Shown: piece after piece, positions 58,339 through 64,000 of the stretch
Numbering within the stretch: the stretch's first letter is position 1
Layout: each line of letters starts with the position of its first letter
Assembly (NCBI GenBank): GCA_050084515.1
Contig: CM114271.1
Coordinates: forward strand, 56,792,001 to 56,856,000
DNA from: Blasia pusilla
Taxonomy: Eukaryota; Marchantiophyta; Marchantiopsida; Blasiales
Reading direction: 5' to 3'
DNA length: 64,000 nucleotides
Program-made: the position numbers and the translations under genes
The notes under the pieces: model-generated
Database searches by the model: none
What the model saw: the letters and a program-made list of their open reading frames with translations, nothing else
Told to the model about the DNA's origin: nothing

Positions 58339-61300
58339 TACATCGGCCGAATCAGTAAACATTTCACTCAGTTGTGGAAATCCGAAGTCTTCCGCAGACT
58401 CATAAGGGATCGCATTTTATTGCTCTAGATGTGTCTAACAAGTCCACCATGTTCATAAATCTCGATGATCGTGTCACTACATAGAAGCACGAAGAGTATG
58501 TCATGTCAAAGACGTTGCTCTGCCTTTACTTTAAATTCTCAAGCTCCGCCAGGATCAATATCTCAAGGCAATCAAAAAAGTCCGGTCGTCACCAGAGTGG
58601 AAGTAGAACCAGAGCTTTTGATTTAAATACCATGTGGGTGAACACGAGAATCCCCAGTCTTCCCCTTTAGGAAAAGCACTGCTCCTGCAGGATAGAGCAC
58701 AGGTCAACAATTTCATTCCTCAAAATGAAATTGAAGGAGTTGGGTGACCAAGATCAACCTACAGTGTCACAAGGGACTGCAGAGGGACTTCCAGATGTGC
58801 CTTAGACACAATACTCGCATTCGTAATGAAAATATTAATGAGATTTGTGCATCAAAAGCACACGGGTCCGTTCTGCCCCATTTCTGAATATCTGGTTATG
58901 AATCCTTCCAGATGTCGAATACCAGGAACCAGTCCACGAGTAAGACTCTCCGTGCGTTCGCACTGTAGATGTCTTTTTCATAATGGCAGTGAATGACCGG
59001 TACACTGCTCGATGCGCCTGCGTTTTGAGACAGACGGTCAAAGTTTCCAAGGACTTGAATAGTAAGAGCGTGGGTCCGTGCGGCGAAGCAGGATTTCGAC
59101 GGTGACCGAAAAAGAGCAAGCACGAACACCTTTCTTCCCTGTCCATGCGTCACTCGATCTGGGATTTTGTGGCAAGAGCTCGTTGACGGCAGCAACAGAC
59201 CCGTGCAACGGCTCCACACCTCCGTCACCTCCAAACGGTGCTGCCGATCGAGGAGCTGCGAATTCTTGGCCGACGTAGAGAGGATTGCTTTCAAGTCAAG
59301 AAAATAACGTAATTGCTTTGTAAGCTTCTGCATTTGCAGCTTCCGACTCCGGCCATGAAGGGGAGGATAATGGCAAGCACAATCAATTTCGCTCCCCAAA
59401 ATCGATTTGGGATTTGCACTCCAAACGTGGCCAACTGGAGGGAAGGCAAAGAAATATCTTCACTCGAAAAGGAGATGTCATGGCAACTCGAGAGGAATAA
59501 TATCTTACTCAGGATCGACAGCCGCCTTACCACCACTTACATCTCATGGCAAGTGAATAAAACTTGCGTGCAATTCAACTCCGTCATTTTGACATGTCAT
59601 GTGATGGGAAGGATCCACCATCTACATAATTAAAAGATGACAGGTTTACGAAACCTCTCAACATGTCCTCTAAGGAGGACACCTATGATGTGACAGTTAT
59701 CACTTTGATGAGAGAGGGAGTTAAGATTAAAAAAAGATAGTAAAGAAATTTAAGTAGAACCGGATTAGAACCCTAAGAAGGGGAGAGGAGAGCCAATTCG
59801 AAGAAAAACTCTTCATAACTTTATCGCTTTAAAAAACCTTGGGAGCATGGCCGTGGTTTATATCCAAATATACTTCACAAGCACCATGAAAGGCTACCTT
59901 GGAAAAATTCAAGAAATATGTACTAGTACTAGAGGCATACCTCTAAGCAACAAACACCTTTCAACCAATGGATTTCAATTCTACATTCGTTCTCTAGGGT
60001 AGCCGCCTTTTGCAACACTTGTCTTATCTAATTAGTCAGTCACATCCGAGTAATTTAGAGCAAACTTGTCTCATCATTGACTAAGACATGGCATGAGCAT
60101 CCACTAGTCTCTTATAATTTTGCATGTTGGCTCACCACGATGCGGATTTAAGCCAATTGTAATTTCGTGTTCTTGCTTTTAGGATTTTGGATTAGAACTT
60201 CGAACATAGCCCTATCATGTGATCCCTTTCCATGGGATCATGTATTAAAAGGATTGAAAAAATATATGGAAGTTTCCACAACTAGAAAAGAGTGGCCATA
60301 CAAATTTTTGGTGGGGCTTTGGAGAGCAAATGTTTGTAAAATCAGATCTTCTCAACGACTTCCCACACAAACTATGGGCAATATTTGGCGGCCAAATGGT
60401 TATATGGAGCGGACCCTACACCTACTCCAATTTGCATTGATATCCATAGGATGGACCACGTATAGAGCAAGCATTACAAGGAAAGGGGTATGTGGTAGTA
60501 ACATCTCCTATGGCTAGAGAGCGCCTCAAAAGTCCATTGGATTAGGCACAATTGAAAGCAGTAAAATCAACTATCTAGGATAAGGGTGTAATAGCAAAAG
60601 ACAAACCAGAAGGCCTTGGTTTACGGATTTGAGTTTTATAATTGAGTTCGGAAACACTAGTACAATAAAATGGGAACTAATACAGTCGGGAGTGTTGTGT
60701 ATGTTTGGAGGTTCGAGAACATGAATCGAATCGGAGTAACACGAGAAGTGGGGAGTAACACAGCCAAGACACGATATTTAGGGTAACACGGTGCCTCGTA
60801 TGTTTGGAGGGTCGAAGAACATGAATCAGAGTAATGAAGGTTAGGAGAACTCGGATCGGAGAAATAACAATAGTAGTAAGCAGTAATAAAGGCAATCGAG
60901 AAGAAGGCCAAGAATTAACACTGTGGATACTATTCGTTATGAATGGAAGAATTAACACTAGCACGAATACTAACATCCAAACCGTTAAAAACTCATATCC
61001 TAGGGTCGAGAACTTGCATAATAACTTCCATTCTACAAGCTTTGCACTTGAAGTCAACTATTGTAGGGGCCGTAACCATTCATCAAAGGCAATAAATAAG
61101 CATATCAAGGAAAGAAAACCATCAACCTTCTTGCCCATGGACCCATAGATCTTAATAGACAATGACACAAATTAATATCCTTCATGAAGATTCTTGTAGA
61201 TTTGGATTTTCTCTCCCAATACTACTCCTTATAGCAACCATCTTTATACTACCAAGTGTGCTTGTATTGAAGTTGGGTATAGAAGTTGTAACTTTATGGA

Positions 61301-62309
61301 AAACAATTTACAAGGGAGTCCTTCATTTGCAAATTTTTCCATAAATTAAACATGATGTAAAGTCAATGACATTGCCTCTCTTAACTTAACCTTTCAATCA
61401 AGAAATTCCTTTGTCACACTCAAAAACTTCAAAATAGTTAATATGCTCCTTGGTCAGAGTTTTGGCTGCCAAAATATTCTTGATCAATTCTAAAACAAGA
61501 TATATGCTTGAAAAATAGCAATAAACCCTTAAAATAATATATGCAATGTATCAAGAAGATGGAACAAAAAAATTTTGAACGCACAATCAACATACCCCTT
61601 TTGTCTATCCTTGTAAAGTGTGGCATTAAACTCATGAAAGGTTCTTGGGTATATGAGTTGAACTTCCTGATCCAATTTAATCCATGCAAAATTTCTTGTC
61701 CTAAAGAATTTTTATAATGAATCTATCATAGAAGAAAAATTCTTACTTATTATTCCAATTCCTTTCATCCTTCAATCTGCTTATTAAAAAATTTCCAAAT
61801 TATCCTCATTCCTTATGATTCTTGTCATCTATATGTGACAAATATGGAACTCTTTGTAACTTGCAATCAAGAACGTTCAAAATTACAGCTTTCAAATTTT
61901 TTTCAAATGCATATGATTTATGTAATTTAAAAAGATAACAAAATCTAGTATCTTATCTTAAAATTGAAATAGAAAAAAATAAATTATGAAACGCACTTGA
62001 AATTCACTAGCAGGAATTCTTAGTTTTATGCCTAGATATTTTTTACCCGTATGAATTATATCTACTTTTGAAAATTACTGGTTACTTGTAGAGATACAAA
62101 AGGTAAGTGAAATGTTCTAAATGGTTAGAATGACTAGCATGGTTAGCTACACATGATATAAAAAGGAGAGCCGTATTATCATGACTTCCACATCATGAAG
62201 GTAATATGATAAGTGATTTGATGACATGGACTAAATCCTAAAATATTTTTGTCCTTCCATATAATCCATCCTCCATCCGTTTGTCTATCCCTACATTTTT
62301 CATCTCCAT
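58339..62309. other. Intergenic, AT-rich; no gene confirmed
   Basis: Just upstream, within the last intron of the SOUL gene, the phrase TATCAATAAACCCAACT occurs twice (about 58,200 and 58,226). A plus-strand frame at 59313-59633 preceded by TTGCAG (MASTINFAPQNRFGICTP) could be an exon but has no recognisable domain. At 60.95-61.08 kb a sequence related to the 54.6 kb repeats is present. Nothing else is identifiable. Confidence 0.4.
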
Positions 62310-62700
62310 CCATATGCCACACCCTCAAGGTTGCACACGAACAAAGTCGGTGTCCGCGGACATGTCTATGCGGGGCCACATACCCACGGCCCGCACCCGA
62401 GCCCACCCGGAGCCCGCCCACAACCTGCCGCGTAGACTTGGACTGACAGAGCCCACACCCATTGCGTCGCCCGCCTGGGCCCGCGGTAGGCCTGTAGGGC
62501 GGGCTTGACCCCCATTGGGCGAGCTCAGGGCGGGGCTAGTTGCGGGACCTAGCGAGCAACGCAACGGGTGCGGGCTCCATCAGCCCAACGCGGCAGGCTC
62601 CAAGGCAGGCTCGAGGCGGACTCTAGTTCGGGCTTGGGTGCGGGCTGGGCATGTCCGTGGACACGTCCGTTTCCATGCAACCTTACACACCCTCCATCCA
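62310..62700. repeat. GC-rich foldback element in AT-rich DNA
   Basis: The two halves are imperfect inverted copies. GTGTCCGCGGACATG (62350-62364) pairs with CATGTCCGTGGACAC (62650-62664). AAGGTTGCA (62327-62335) pairs with TGCAACCTT (62676-62684). CCTGCCGCG (about 62425) pairs with CGCGGCAGG (62589-62597). The interior is rich in GCCCGC/GCGGGC, sharply unlike the flanks. It is probably a small transposon with long terminal inverted repeats. CCATCC-type simple repeats lie on both sides. Confidence 0.7.
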
Positions 62701-62870
62701 AACGTCTCTCATCTTCCCTCCATTCGTCCATGTATCCTACCCTCCATTCGTCCATCAACTGTCTCCATCCATACTCCACCCATCAACCTCATCCGTCCAT
62801 CTACCAACTCCATCTCATCACACACTATCAAGTAACTCCATCCATCCATCCATCAACCTTGTTCGTTATT
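62690..62870. repeat. CCAT-rich simple repeat
   Basis: Degenerate tandem CCAT/CCATC units (TCCATTCGTCCATG, CCATCCATCCATCCATC) run to about 62,870. They generate open frames on both strands that should not be taken as genes. Confidence 0.8.
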
Positions 62871-64000
62871 TTAGTCTGCCAAAACATGCCTTAGAGAAGA
62901 TTCTAAGCTGCACCATCCCCATAATGAAGTCTTGTACCACTAATCCACACATTATTATACATAAAATTTTAAAAAAATTAAATATATATATAAATATCAC
63001 TTTATCTTTTTTTATATTTATATTTTGTAAGAAGAATTTTTCTTAAGAAATAATACCTCAATTAAAATATTTTCATTTGTAAGTCTTCAATGACTAGTAA
63101 TTTTTTGCCCAGGCGATGCACTAGGTAACTCGAGGTGAGATGATTGGGAATAAAAAAATCTCGCATAAGGAGGACGATAAGGTGGAATTAGAGCACACAG
63201 GATGAATAAAGTTTAATTTTTAAAAAGATGACAAAAAATAAGGAAGATCGATCATTTAATGAATTTTTTCCCAAAAGAGGGATTAAATTTTTCCCTTGAT
63301 CTAACTTGAAAGTTGAAAATAATTGAAGAAATAATATGTCTTCCTTTATTTTGAAGAATAATTCTTGTCCCATTAGTGTCATGTTATCCTTTTCAATTTT
63401 TTTCCCCTCAAAAGTAAACTTTAAATTTTTTTTGCATGAACGTTGACATAAGAATTTTAAATTTTCAAATGAGGAAAGATTAAAAAAAATGAAAGGGACT
63501 CAAAGATTTCATGGGGAAGATGTTTGAATTTGAGTTAATTATAAATAATTAATTATTATGAAAACCTTACACATTCTTTCTTTCCGCTTAGTATAATAGG
63601 ATAAAATTAAAAAATTCATGAATTCATGGACAAATTTGATAGGGGTCTTCAAAATTTCTTAATTAGTAAATTAATTACATATTTCTAAATTAATATTTAA
63701 TTTTCCTTCCCAAATTAACTTGAAATTAAACTTTTTAGTTTTTTCTCGTAAAATTTGAAATAATAATTTTAATTTATAAAATAAAAAATAAACTGATTAT
63801 GAAAAAAGGTTAATTTTTTGGGATTCGATATTTTTTTAGTATGATTTAGAATTCTATATCTAAAGTAATTAATTTTAAATATTTGAAATAGTATTATAGA
63901 ATACAACTTTAAATGATATTTACAGAATCATATTGTACTAATTAAACCATTCACATAATGTAATAGGATATTTTATTGGATCTTGTAAAGTTTAAAATCA
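62871..64000. other. Very AT-rich, no gene seen
   Basis: Long A and T runs on both strands to the end of the window, with no supported coding sequence. Confidence 0.6.

Noticed and set aside
59313-59633. A possible exon with MASTINFAPQNRFG
   Set aside because: No domain, no partner exons and a competing frame on the other strand; kept only as a remark in the intergenic entry.
62249-63046. Several overlapping frames of 65-131 codons
   Set aside because: They arise from the GC-rich foldback element and the CCAT simple repeat; none has protein-like complexity.

Overview
The window reads as nuclear DNA of a land plant. It has GT-AG introns, a class III secretory peroxidase, a LEA_2/NHL membrane protein, a plant-type DUF2358-SOUL protein, and long AT-rich intergenic stretches filled with decayed transposable elements. 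Long introns and a high transposon load suggest a seedless plant such as a lycophyte or fern ally; that placement is inference.

Host genes: the 3' part of a class III peroxidase gene (1-1457, +); a small unrecognised two-exon gene (5267-5595, -) head-to-head with a complete eight-exon DTW-domain gene, a predicted tRNA-uridine aminocarboxypropyltransferase (6012-8993, +); a single-exon LEA_2/NHL protein (35360-36037, +); two poorly understood minus-strand loci (48.9-51.4 kb and 51.6-53.1 kb), the second with tandemly duplicated small exons; and a complete eight-exon DUF2358-SOUL haem-binding-type gene (55762-58338, +).

The region from about 10.3 to 33.1 kb is a transposon nest. A receptor-kinase fragment abuts a Ty3/gypsy reverse-transcriptase relic (10.3-11.15 kb). 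A decayed Helitron follows: its HUH Rep part lies at about 12.6-14.8 kb and the C-terminal part of its helicase at about 30.2-31.0 kb. The two parts are separated by about 15.4 kb of LTR-retroelement sequence. Inside that insertion sit two copies of one Ty3/gypsy lineage, tail to tail: a plus copy (about 18.6-24.2 kb) and a minus copy (about 29.5-24.27 kb).

The main find is that both gypsy copies carry a C5 cytosine DNA methyltransferase domain between the protease and the reverse transcriptase. In the plus copy the order is gag with zinc knuckles, protease, DNMT, RT, RNase H. The DNMT shows motif I (DLFGG type), motif IV (GWPCQG with the catalytic Cys), motif VI (ENV/ENM) and a C-terminal motif IX/X region in canonical, non-DRM order. 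Both copies are inactive through stops and frameshifts, but the damage differs between them, so the shared domain order is ancestral. No integrase was found in either copy.

The remaining sequence (33-35 kb, 36-47 kb, 53-55.7 kb, 58.3-64 kb) is mainly non-coding. It holds a 207-bp satellite array (about 47-48.25 kb), several foldback or palindromic structures (3.8, 31.6, 33.4 and 62.5 kb), local tandem duplications, and relics of gypsy and other retroelement proteins. No tRNA, rRNA or CRISPR array was seen.
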